A stretch of 39,149 bases of DNA from contig JAGCJH010000052.1 in the NCBI GenBank assembly GCA_017648105.1, forward strand, positions 1-39,149, read 5' to 3'. A model generated the notes under the pieces. The model searched no databases. It saw only the letters and a program-made list of their open reading frames with translations, and was not told the origin of the DNA. Below, piece by piece: positions 14,973 through 22,862 of the stretch (position 1 is the stretch's first letter; every line of letters starts with the position of its first letter). The translations under genes were made by a program, and so were the position numbers. The stretch comes from Tidjanibacter sp. Its GTDB lineage: Bacteria; Bacteroidota; Bacteroidia; Bacteroidales; Rikenellaceae.

Positions 14973-16229
14973 TCATTCTGCACCAATAATTGTTGTTACG
15001 CACGCATTTTTTTGTAGGTATCGCCCGGCAATCTCTTGTAATTCGGCAGGTGTTATTTCCTCGATTTTTTTGAGAAAACGCTCCGTATAGTCGTTGGTTT
15101 CGCCATTTTGGATATTTTCTATTGTCACATCCGCAGCACCAAAAGGACCATCGAAAACCCTCATTGCGTCGCCCACAATAATCTTTCTCACAATGGCGAG
15201 TTCCTCCTCGCTCATAGGCTCGGTGGCTATGCGTTCGAGCTCGCTAAACATCTCGTCGATAGCATCTTGTGTGTGGTCGCCCGCCACTTCGGCACTCATT
15301 ACAAAGTAGCCCGACTGGTCGAGGTTTATCATCGCCGCATAGGCTCCATAGGTGTAGCCGTGCTCTTCACGCAGGTTTTGCATCAGGCGGGAGCCGAAGT
15401 AACCACCCATAGCCGTCGCTAAGACCTGCAAGGGGATGAAGTCTTGGTGGGTGCGAGGGAAGAGTGGGATGCCGATTTTTATGCTCGACTGCACCGCCCC
15501 CTCCATTGTCTGCCTTGCCAGAGTGGTGGGCTCAGCAGGGGGGATGATACGGCTGGGAGCCTCCCCTTTGGGGAGGTTGTTGAGAATTTGGCGCACCCTC
15601 TCCTCGACATCCTCGCCGAAGTCGCCACAGATGATTGCAAAGGCGCTCGAAGAGTTGTAGTGCGAAAGGTAGAACTCTCGCAGGATTTCGGGCGTCAGAT
15701 TGTCGTAACACTCCTCGTGGGAGGTTATGCCATAGGGGTGTTTCTCGCCAAAGAGCGCTTTGCCAAAAAGTTCACGAGAGAGTTGGTCGGGCTTACTACG
15801 CTGAACAATGAGTTGCTCCTTGCGCTTTGCACAATAGGAGGCAATCTCCCTTTCGGGGAAGGTGGGGCGGAGGATAACCTCCTCGGCAATATCGAGTGTC
15901 TCGGATGTAAACTTTTTGAGCGAACAGAAGGTGACAACTGCCCAATCGCGGTCGATGTTGGCATCGTAGTAGGAGCCGACAAAGTCGAGTCCCTCGGCAA
16001 TCTCCCTGCCCGAGAAATTCTGGGTGCCCTCCGTTAGGGTATTGACCACAGCCGAGGCGCTGAATGGGGTGCTCTGGTAGGATGTTCCCGCACGGAATAC
16101 AAAGCTCACTCTCACAACACCTTGTGTGGAGTTGTGTAGTGTGTAAAGGGGCGCTCCGCTGTCGGTGGGGAGTGTGGTATAGTGGGGTACTTTGGGGAGT
16201 GTGATGGGTCTTATTTCGGGTCTTTTCAT
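14973..16229 (-). CDS. M16 peptidase-like subunit without zinc motif
   Basis: This protein of 418 residues has the M16 (insulinase/pitrilysin-like) fold but lacks the HxxEH zinc motif; the matching region reads SASAVVNTLTEGTQN. It keeps the Arg/Tyr substrate-binding pair typical of the non-catalytic half (NLREEHGYTYGAYA). In bacterial M16B enzymes, such a subunit pairs with a catalytic one to form a closed chamber that degrades peptides. The catalytic partner is the gene just upstream, only 3 bases away, which supports a heterodimer. There is no convincing signal peptide, so a cytoplasmic site is likely, though this was not tested. Confidence 0.9.
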   Translation of the reverse strand: MKRPEIRPITLPKVPHYTTLPTDSGAPLYTLHNSTQGVVRVSFVFRAGTSYQSTPFSASAVVNTLTEGTQNFSGREIAEGLDFVGSYYDANIDRDWAVVTFCSLKKFTSETLDIAEEVILRPTFPEREIASYCAKRKEQLIVQRSKPDQLSRELFGKALFGEKHPYGITSHEECYDNLTPEILREFYLSHYNSSSAFAIICGDFGEDVEERVRQILNNLPKGEAPSRIIPPAEPTTLARQTMEGAVQSSIKIGIPLFPRTHQDFIPLQVLATAMGGYFGSRLMQNLREEHGYTYGAYAAMINLDQSGYFVMSAEVAGDHTQDAIDEMFSELERIATEPMSEEELAIVRKIIVGDAMRVFDGPFGAADVTIENIQNGETNDYTERFLKKIEEITPAELQEIAGRYLQKNACVTTIIGAE

Positions 16230-16232
16230 CGC

Positions 16233-17471
16233 TTATTTTTTCTTGTAGATGAGCGTTGCGCTCTGGTGGGGGTTGAGGTTGTCTTTGATGTAGGAGGCAA
16301 TTTCCTCGGAGGTTATCGAACGGAAGATGTCGACCTCGCCATTGAGTAGGCTCATATCGCCCAACATACGGTAGTAGCCGAGGTTCATCGCCTTGTTCAT
16401 CACATTGAGTTCGCCAAAGGTTATGTTTGCCTCAAACTTATTCTGCACTTTGCGCAGTTCGTAGTCGCCAACGGGCTCCTCCACAAGCCTACGGAGTTCG
16501 CCGTAGAGAGCCTCTTCTGCCTCCTCGAAGGAGGTTGAGGGGTTGAGCTGCCCTGTGAGAATCAAAAGTCCCTTGTCCATCTCGCCCGTAATGTAGGCAT
16601 TGGCTGCGGAGAATATCTGCCTTTCACGCACAAGGTGCTGATAGATGCGTGCCGACTCGCCCCCAGCCAAAAGGTCGGTCAGTAGGTCGCAGAGGTAGTA
16701 GTCCCTCGTGCCACGACTGCCCATCAGGAAGGCAATGGTAATCTGATTGGCAGGCACGGCAGCCTCGATAACCTTGCGCCTCGGAGCTGTGATTGCGGGC
16801 TCTGTGAGGGAGGTGTTGCGTGTGGGGCGGGGGAGTGCAGGGAGTGAGCCGAAGTAGCGCTCGGCAGCCTCGAAAATCTGCTCGGCAGGGATGTTGCCCG
16901 ACACGCTCAGAATTGCATTTGAGGGGTTGTAGTAACGCTCATAGAATGCTCTGACATCCTCCAATGATGCGTCACGAATGTGGTCGGGGGTGAGTCCAAT
17001 GACAGGCGAACGGTAGGGATGAACGGTATAGACCATCTCCCTTAGGGTGTGCCACTGCTCGCCATAGGGGCGGTTGAGGAAGCGCTGGTTGAACTCCTCG
17101 ATGACGACCGATTTTTCGAGGGCGAGCTTCTCGGCTGTGATGTTGAGCCCCATCATACGGTCTGCTTCGAGCCAGAGGGCAGTTTCGTAGTTGTCCTTGG
17201 GTGTTGTGATATAGTAGTTTGTGTAGTCTGCCGATGTGAAGGCGTTGTTCTCGCCCGCAACCTCCTCGACGGGTACATCGAAGTCGGGCACACTCTTTGT
17301 GCCTCGGAACATCAGGTGTTCAAAGAGGTGGGCAAAACCTGTCTTGGAGGGCTCCTCATCACGAGAACCAACCTCGTAGAGCAGGTTTACTGCCGCCATA
17401 ACGGAACACTCGTCGTAGTTCGCCAAGACCCTCAAACCATTGGAGAGCTGGTGCTCTTTGTAGTCAATCAT
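16233..17471 (-). CDS. M16 family zinc peptidase, catalytic subunit
   Basis: The 412-residue protein carries the inverted zinc motif HLFEH (His48, Glu51, His52, within GFAHLFEHLMFRGT). The third metal ligand is about 75 residues on (Glu125 or Glu126 in EKSVVIEEFNQR). Length and motif spacing fit a single-unit M16B peptidase that needs a partner. The neighbour downstream provides the Arg/Tyr half, and the 3-base gap suggests translational coupling. It probably degrades oligopeptides. No signal peptide is seen. The minus-strand leader in the 17472-17838 gap shows no clear promoter. Confidence 0.93.
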   Translation of the reverse strand: MIDYKEHQLSNGLRVLANYDECSVMAAVNLLYEVGSRDEEPSKTGFAHLFEHLMFRGTKSVPDFDVPVEEVAGENNAFTSADYTNYYITTPKDNYETALWLEADRMMGLNITAEKLALEKSVVIEEFNQRFLNRPYGEQWHTLREMVYTVHPYRSPVIGLTPDHIRDASLEDVRAFYERYYNPSNAILSVSGNIPAEQIFEAAERYFGSLPALPRPTRNTSLTEPAITAPRRKVIEAAVPANQITIAFLMGSRGTRDYYLCDLLTDLLAGGESARIYQHLVRERQIFSAANAYITGEMDKGLLILTGQLNPSTSFEEAEEALYGELRRLVEEPVGDYELRKVQNKFEANITFGELNVMNKAMNLGYYRMLGDMSLLNGEVDIFRSITSEEIASYIKDNLNPHQSATLIYKKK

Positions 17472-17687
17472 ACTGCTTTTTTCGGTATGTTAAATTAAGT
17501 TTATTTTTCTTATGTTGGTTTCTCGCAAGTTTGGACATTTTTTGCGCTCGGTGGCGAAAATTCCGACCCAAACTATGTTGTTTATAATCAGCCAAAAAAG
17601 AGCCCTATTGGGGTGTTGTTATTTTTGTAACACATTGATACTGTTAGGGAAATAACAAACCGACGGGGTCTTTTGCGCCCGAAAAAG

Positions 17688-17730
17688 TTGGGCAAATTTA
17701 ACGAAATTTGGAAGAAGTGTATTATCTTTG
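17688..17730 (+). promoter_or_regulatory. Promoter of the pyruvate oxidoreductase gene
   Basis: Perfect -7 element TATCTTTG at 17723-17730. TTTGG begins at 17707, with 12 bases between TTTG and the -7 element; TTG lies 16 bases further upstream (17688-17690). The acpP promoter has the same layout. Expected transcription start is near 17737, giving a leader of about 100 bases. Confidence 0.6.
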
Positions 17731-17739
17731 CGTGATGAA

Positions 17740-17792
17740 AATCGGGCACGCACCCACACGAGAGCGATATTGGACGCCGAAAGTGCCTGATT
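17740..17792 (+). promoter_or_regulatory. Leader stem of the oxidoreductase transcript
   Basis: AATCGGGCAC (17740-17749) pairs with GTGCCTGATT (17783-17792), 10 pairs including one G-U, closing a 33-base loop right at the predicted 5' end of the message. It could protect the message or act in control. It matches no riboswitch I recognise. Confidence 0.45.
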
Positions 17793-17838
17793 GTTATAAG
17801 GTTAAGGGTCTAAAAGAACAAAACATAAACCAAAAAAT

Positions 17839-20800
17839 ATGGCACAGAAGAAATTTATCACTTGTGATGGTAACTATGCTGCTGCACACATCGCCTATAT
17901 GTTCAGCGAGGTGGCTGCTATCTACCCCATCACACCCTCATCCACAATGGCAGAGCTCGTTGACGAGTGGGCTGCCGCAGGTCAGAAAAACATCTTTGGC
18001 GAGACCGTAAAGGTTGTTGAGATGCAGTCTGAGGCTGGTGCTGCTGGTGCAGTTCACGGCTCGTTGCAGGCTGGTGCGCTCACTTCGACCTTCACCGCTT
18101 CGCAGGGTCTGCTCCTGATGATCCCCAATATGTACAAGATTGCTGGTGAGTTGCTCCCCGGTGTGTTCCACGTGTCGGCTCGTGCGCTTGCTGCTCAGTC
18201 GCTCTCGATTTTCGGCGACCACCAGGATGTTATGGCTGCACGCCAGACTGGTTTTGCAATGCTCGCAACTTCGTCTGTTCAGGAGGTTATGGACCTTGCA
18301 GGTGTAGCACACATCGTGTCGCTCACCTCCCGCATCCCCTTCGTACACTTCTTCGATGGTTTCCGTACCTCGCACGAGATTCAGAAGGTGGAACTTATGG
18401 AGATGTCGGATTTGGAGCCCCTCTTCGACAAGGCGGCTCTTGCTGAGTTCCGTGCTCGTGCGCTCAACCCCGAGCACCCCGTAACTCGTGGTACCGCACA
18501 GAACCCCGATATCTACTTCCAGACTCGTGAGGCTTCCAATAAGTTCTACGATGCAGTGCCCGATGCAGTGGCTGAGGCAATGAAGAAAATTTCGGCTATC
18601 ACTGGTCGCAACTATGCACCCTTCACCTACTACGGTGCGCCCGATGCAGAGAATGTAATCGTGGCTATGGGCTCCATCACCGAGACTATCAAAGAGTGCA
18701 TCGACTACCTCACCGCAAAAGGCGAGAAGGTGGGTGTTGTTACCGTACACCTCTACCGTCCTTTCTCGGTGAAATATCTCGGCGCAGTTCTTCCCGAGAC
18801 CACCAAGCGCATCTGCGTTCTCGACCGTACCAAAGAGCCCGGTGCAAATGGTTGCCCCTTGTATCTTGATGTTGTTGAGGCTTTCGCTTCGTGCAAGGAT
18901 ATTCCTGCCGAGAAGAAACCCCTCATCATCGGTGGTCGCTATGGTCTTTCGTCGAAGGACACCACTCCCGCACAGATGCTTGCAGTGTTCGAGAACCTCG
19001 CAGCTGCTGAGCCCCGCAATCAGTTTACCGTTGGTATCGTAGATGATGTTACCAACCTCTCGCTCCCCGTTGGTGAGGAGATTTCGATGGCAAAAGAGGG
19101 TACTTTCGAGGCGCTCTTCTTTGGTCTTGGTGCAGATGGTACTGTGGGTGCAAACAAAAACTCGATTAAGATTATCGGTGGTACTACCGACAAGTACTGC
19201 CAGGCATATTTCTCCTATGACTCCAAGAAGTCGGGTGGCTACACTTCGTCGCACTTGCGCTTTGGCGATAGCCCCATTCGTTCGCCCTACTTGGTGACTA
19301 CTCCCGACTTTGTGGCTTGCCACGTTCCCTCGTATGTTGATAAATACGATGTATTGAAGGGTCTGAAAAAGGGTGGTTCGTTCCTTTTGAACAGTGTTCT
19401 CGATGCAGAGCAAACCCTCGCAACCCTTCCTACCCATATGAAGGTTTATTTGGCAAAGAACAACATCCGCTTCTACATCATCAATGCAACAAAGATTGCT
19501 GCTGAGATTGGCTTAGGCAACCGTACCAACACCATTATGCAGTCGGCATTCTTCAAGATTGCAGGTGTGATTCCTTTCGAGCAGGCTGTTGAGGAGATGA
19601 AGAAGGCTATCTACAAATCCTACGGCAAGAAAGGCGAGGATATCGTAAATATGAACTACGCTGCTGTGGATACAGGTGGCGAGGTTGTTGAGGTTGCAGT
19701 TCCCGCAGAGTGGGCAAACCTCGTAGAGGAGGAGGTTGCTTGCAACAACAACGAGTGTGGCAAGCCCGACTTCGTGAAGAACATCTGCGAGCCCATCAAT
19801 AACCTCAAAGGCGACCTCCTTCCCGTGAGCGCATTCAATGGTCGTGAGGATGGTACTTGGGACAATGGTACCGCTGCATACGAGAAGCGTGGTATCGCAG
19901 TGAAGGTGCCCGAGTGGATTTCGGAGAACTGTATCCAGTGTAACCAGTGTTCGTTTGTCTGCCCCCACGCAGCAATCCGTCCCTTCCTCTTGACTGAGGA
20001 GGAGGCTGCGAAAGCTCCCGCAGGTGTGGCTCTCAAACAGGGCTTGGCACAGACCAAAGAGTATAAGTTCCGTATCCAGCTCTCGCCCCTCGACTGTACA
20101 GGTTGTGGCAACTGCGTGGATGCTTGCCCCTCGAAGACTAAGGCTCTCGTGATGAAACCCCTCGCAGAGCAGATGGGTGAGCAGGCTAACTGGGACTTTA
20201 TGAATAAAGAGGTAGGTTACAAAGAGGATGTGATGGACAAGACCAAGACCATCAAGGGTAACCAGTTTGCACAGCCCCTCTTTGAGTTCTCGGGTGCTTG
20301 CGCAGGTTGCGGTGAGACCCCCTACATCAAGACTATCACTCAGCTCTTCGGCGATAGGATGATGGTGGCAAACGCTACTGGCTGTACCTCTATTTACTCT
20401 GGCTCGGCGCCCTCGACTCCCTACTGCACCAACTCGAAAGGTCACGGTCCCGCTTGGGCAAACTCGCTCTTCGAGGACAATGCAGAGTTCGGCTTGGGTA
20501 TGAAGGTTGCTGTTGAGAAACGCCGTGATATGCTCGCATCGAAGATGGCTGCGGCTATCGAGAACTGCCCCGAGTGCTCCGCAGAGCTCAAAGGTGTTAT
20601 GCAGGAGTGGATTGACGGTCGTCACATCAGCGCAACAAGCGCAGAGGTTGCTGCTCGCCTTCTTCCTATGGCAGAGGCTTGCGGTTGTGGCACTTGCAAA
20701 CACATCGTTGAGAACAAAGACCTTTTGGTTAAGAAGTCGCAGTGGATTATCGGTGGTGACGGTTGGGGCTACGACATCGGCTTCGGTGGTGTAGATCACG

Positions 20801-21387
20801 TGCTCGCTTCGGGTGAGGATGTGAACATCCTTATCGTCGATACCGAGGTTTACTCCAACACTGGTGGTCAGTCCTCCAAATCGACCCCTGTGGGTGCTGT
20901 TGCTAAGTTCGCTTCGGCAGGTAAGCGAATCCGCACGAAAGATATTGGCGCTATCGCTATGACCTACGGCTATGTATATGTTGCTCAGGTATCGGTTGCA
21001 AACCCCAACCAGCTTCTCACCGTGTTGCGTGAGGCAGAGGCTTACAACGGTCCTTCGCTCATCATTGCATACGCTCCCTGTATCAACCACGGCATTAAGG
21101 GCGGTATGACCCGCACCCCCAGCATCGGTAAGGAGGCAATCGAGTGCGGTTACTGGCACTTGTGGCACTTCAACCCCGAGTTGGCAGAGAAGGGCGAAAA
21201 CCCCTTCAAGCTCGACTCGAAGGAGCCCGATTGGAGCAAGTTCCAGAAGTTCCTTGCAGATGAGGTGCGCTACTCGTCGCTCAAAAAGATGTTCCCTGCC
21301 GAGGCAGACGAACTCTTTGCAGCGGCAGAGGAGAATGCTAAGTGGCGTTACAATGGCTATGTTCGCCTTGCAAAACAAGAGTTCTAA
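17839..21387 (+). CDS. nifJ: Pyruvate:ferredoxin (flavodoxin) oxidoreductase
   Basis: This single-chain 1182-residue enzyme oxidises pyruvate with CoA to acetyl-CoA and CO2 and reduces ferredoxin. It is central to energy metabolism in anaerobes. The pyruvate-binding N-terminal domain has YPITPSSTMAELVDEW. The CoA/transketolase-like domains follow. Two 4Fe-4S motifs are clear near residues 697-710 (CIQCNQCSFVCP) and 752-765 (CTGCGNCVDACP). The C-terminal thiamine diphosphate domain has GACAGCGETPY, GGDGWGYDIGFGG and VYSNTGGQSSKSTP, with extra cysteines for the third cluster (CGCGTC region). Length and order are those of the NifJ/Por family. It is well expressed, judging from the promoter, and ends at a strong terminator. 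Confidence 0.98.
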   Translation: MAQKKFITCDGNYAAAHIAYMFSEVAAIYPITPSSTMAELVDEWAAAGQKNIFGETVKVVEMQSEAGAAGAVHGSLQAGALTSTFTASQGLLLMIPNMYKIAGELLPGVFHVSARALAAQSLSIFGDHQDVMAARQTGFAMLATSSVQEVMDLAGVAHIVSLTSRIPFVHFFDGFRTSHEIQKVELMEMSDLEPLFDKAALAEFRARALNPEHPVTRGTAQNPDIYFQTREASNKFYDAVPDAVAEAMKKISAITGRNYAPFTYYGAPDAENVIVAMGSITETIKECIDYLTAKGEKVGVVTVHLYRPFSVKYLGAVLPETTKRICVLDRTKEPGANGCPLYLDVVEAFASCKDIPAEKKPLIIGGRYGLSSKDTTPAQMLAVFENLAAAEPRNQFTVGIVDDVTNLSLPVGEEISMAKEGTFEALFFGLGADGTVGANKNSIKIIGGTTDKYCQAYFSYDSKKSGGYTSSHLRFGDSPIRSPYLVTTPDFVACHVPSYVDKYDVLKGLKKGGSFLLNSVLDAEQTLATLPTHMKVYLAKNNIRFYIINATKIAAEIGLGNRTNTIMQSAFFKIAGVIPFEQAVEEMKKAIYKSYGKKGEDIVNMNYAAVDTGGEVVEVAVPAEWANLVEEEVACNNNECGKPDFVKNICEPINNLKGDLLPVSAFNGREDGTWDNGTAAYEKRGIAVKVPEWISENCIQCNQCSFVCPHAAIRPFLLTEEEAAKAPAGVALKQGLAQTKEYKFRIQLSPLDCTGCGNCVDACPSKTKALVMKPLAEQMGEQANWDFMNKEVGYKEDVMDKTKTIKGNQFAQPLFEFSGACAGCGETPYIKTITQLFGDRMMVANATGCTSIYSGSAPSTPYCTNSKGHGPAWANSLFEDNAEFGLGMKVAVEKRRDMLASKMAAAIENCPECSAELKGVMQEWIDGRHISATSAEVAARLLPMAEACGCGTCKHIVENKDLLVKKSQWIIGGDGWGYDIGFGGVDHVLASGEDVNILIVDTEVYSNTGGQSSKSTPVGAVAKFASAGKRIRTKDIGAIAMTYGYVYVAQVSVANPNQLLTVLREAEAYNGPSLIIAYAPCINHGIKGGMTRTPSIGKEAIECGYWHLWHFNPELAEKGENPFKLDSKEPDWSKFQKFLADEVRYSSLKKMFPAEADELFAAAEENAKWRYNGYVRLAKQEF

Positions 21388-21425
21388 AAGAGTCTTATAA
21401 CGAGTGACCATTGCGTCACGCACAG

Positions 21426-21460
21426 AAAATCCTCCCGCAGTGTATGTGGGAGGATTTTTT
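21426..21460 (+). terminator. Terminator of the oxidoreductase gene
   Basis: AAAATCCTCCC (21426-21436) pairs with GGGAGGATTTT (21448-21458), extended inward by GCA/TGT-type pairs, and is followed by T residues. It lies 38 bases after the stop codon. Confidence 0.9.
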
Positions 21461-21474
21461 TGTGGGGAGGTTTT

Positions 21475-21528
21475 TTTAAGGGCTTTAAGGGCTTTAAGGG
21501 CTCTAAGGGCATTAAGGTCTTTAAGGGA
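21475..21528 (+). repeat. 9-base tandem repeat, site C
   Basis: Six units: TTTAAGGGC three times, then TCTAAGGGC, ATTAAGGTC and TTTAAGGGA. Located after the terminator of the oxidoreductase gene and before a small two-gene unit. Opposite orientation on the plus strand to sites A and B. Confidence 0.88.
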
Positions 21529-21613
21529 AAATAATTCTCAATTCTCAACTCCCCTTTGGTCTGTTTTTTGGTATTGTTGTGAGGCTATTTTTTTGTTTTT
21601 TTAGCTTGCAGCA

Positions 21614-22033
21614 ATGAAAGACCAACACCTCGCTCCTCCACGACTCCTGCTTGCCTGTGGGGAGGCTCCTCTGGGGCGCATACTTTCCCACACACTCTCC
21701 TCGCTCGGTGCGGAGGTGGAGTGCGTACACTCCCATAAGGCGCTCGTGGGGCGCATCCTTCGTGGCGAGTATGATATCATCATTACACGCTTTACAGAGC
21801 CACTATTGGAGAGTCGTCGTGTGGTTGCTCTCCTGCGGGGGAGCTATGCCCTGCACCCTACCCGTCGAGTCCTCTATGTCATAGCCGACAGCCTTACTGC
21901 TGAGGAGAGTGTGGCGCTCCTCGAAAGGGGGGTAAGCCAACTCTTTGCCACCCCCATTAGTACCACTCGCCTCGGACAGAAGGTGTCATACGAACTCACA
22001 AAACATCGGGAGCGATGCAAGTGCGCATTATAA
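21614..22033 (+). CDS. Degenerate receiver-like (REC) domain protein
   Basis: This 139-residue protein has the alternating strand-helix pattern of a response-regulator receiver: PRLLLACGE, YDIIITRFTEP, RRVLYVIADSLTAEE, GVSQLFATPIS. All phosphorylation residues appear replaced. The acidic pocket reads Cys15-Gly16-Glu17, the phospho-acceptor Asp position is Arg59 (four before Pro63), the Thr/Ser position is Ile/Ala near 90-91, and the Lys position is Thr113. It has no output domain. It is therefore a candidate pseudo-receiver that would work by protein binding and not by phosphorylation. It overlaps the next gene by 19 bases. The fold assignment is by pattern only and needs a profile or structure search. 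Confidence 0.65.
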   Translation: MKDQHLAPPRLLLACGEAPLGRILSHTLSSLGAEVECVHSHKALVGRILRGEYDIIITRFTEPLLESRRVVALLRGSYALHPTRRVLYVIADSLTAEESVALLERGVSQLFATPISTTRLGQKVSYELTKHRERCKCAL

Positions 22034-22803
22034 TACTATTGTGTGCAACCTCGGTGCTCTATGTTGCCACGCTCATTGCCGATCGATGGGTGCGAAGGGC
22101 GAGTAGCCCACTCTTCCCTTCGGCAAAAAGATATGCACTCTCTCTGACGGTGGCAATCTACGACTACCTGTGTGGCGAGCGTGAGGAGAGCCAGTTGCTC
22201 TCGCTCACACCCACCTTGCGTGAGCGTGTGGCACTTGCAGAGGTTGTTGCCTCGCTCTCTCGTGGTATTGTGGAGTGCTACCCCGAGCGTGTGCGCACCC
22301 TCTCTCGTGCGTGGGGCTTGGAGGAGGTGCTCACGGATAGGGCATTGCACCGTAGGGGGCGAACTTCGCTCTGTGCTCTAAACGACCTCCTTGCACTCCA
22401 CCCCTCGGAGAGGTGCGTGGGGCAGATTGCCCGCAAGTTCTATCACTCGCCTGCCCACTCACTCGCCCAGCTGAGGATTGTGATTTACGCCTCGCCCACA
22501 CGCATTGTGCCCCTCTTGGCACGCCACCCACACCCCCTTTCGTGGCAGGATATGGGAACTCTTGTCGGTGTCTTGAAGATGCACAGCCCGACGCTCGAAG
22601 AGTTGTCGAGGGAGGGCGGCGAGGGTGTCAATGTAGATATGCTGTGGCTCTACCTTGCAGCCGTAGAGGGGGTGGGGGAGCCTGTGGCGGTGGCTCGTGT
22701 GTGTTCGGAGAGTGCCGATAGGGGACTCCGCACAGCAGCCTTCAATGTCATCTTTGGTGAGCAACTCTTCCCCACACCCCCACAAGACGACATTGGAAGT
22801 TAG
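22015..22803 (+). CDS. Membrane-anchored helical protein of unknown function
   Basis: This protein of 262 residues has one N-terminal membrane segment (IIILLCATSVLYVATLIADRW, about 4-24) followed by a basic patch, which puts the rest in the cytoplasm. The soluble part is rich in Leu, Ala and Arg and appears entirely alpha-helical, perhaps with HEAT-like repeats (for example LAEVVASLSRGIVECYPERV and LRTAAFNVIFGE); the repeat call is weak. It overlaps the degenerate receiver gene by 19 bases, so the two products probably form one membrane-associated unit. A promoter for the next gene lies across its stop codon. I do not recognise a named family. Confidence 0.7.
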   Translation: MQVRIIILLCATSVLYVATLIADRWVRRASSPLFPSAKRYALSLTVAIYDYLCGEREESQLLSLTPTLRERVALAEVVASLSRGIVECYPERVRTLSRAWGLEEVLTDRALHRRGRTSLCALNDLLALHPSERCVGQIARKFYHSPAHSLAQLRIVIYASPTRIVPLLARHPHPLSWQDMGTLVGVLKMHSPTLEELSREGGEGVNVDMLWLYLAAVEGVGEPVAVARVCSESADRGLRTAAFNVIFGEQLFPTPPQDDIGS

Positions 22804-22823
22804 CGAAAAAAACGCTACCTTTG
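22793..22823 (+). promoter_or_regulatory. Promoter of the GH31-like gene
   Basis: TTG at 22793-22795, 20 bases, then TACCTTTG at 22816-22823, a perfect -7 element. It overlaps the 3' end of the preceding gene, so the GH31-like gene has its own transcription start near 22830. Confidence 0.6.
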
Positions 22824-22862
22824 CCACCCCAATGAGGTATGAAGTTAAAACCAACTCTCGAT

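Larger units (their letters stand above)
17472..17838. other. Divergent intergenic region before the oxidoreductase gene
   Basis: A 367-base gap. It holds the oxidoreductase promoter (17688-17730) and a leader stem (17740-17792). A TATTTTTG at 17620-17627 resembles a -7 element but has no -33 partner. I found no promoter for the minus-strand M16 genes and no coding sequence. Confidence 0.65.

Noticed and set aside
17620-17627. TATTTTTG as a second oxidoreductase promoter
   Set aside because: No -33 element lies 19-21 bases upstream, and a better -7 element lies closer to the gene.
17938-21423. Long minus-strand frames opposite the oxidoreductase gene
   Set aside because: The plus strand encodes a complete enzyme with all its motifs; the reverse frames have no domains and begin inside it.
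21475-21528. 9-base repeats as coding sequence (Leu-Arg-Ala or Leu-Lys-Ala repeats)
   Set aside because: The frames they create are short, differ from site to site and lie after terminators or between genes.
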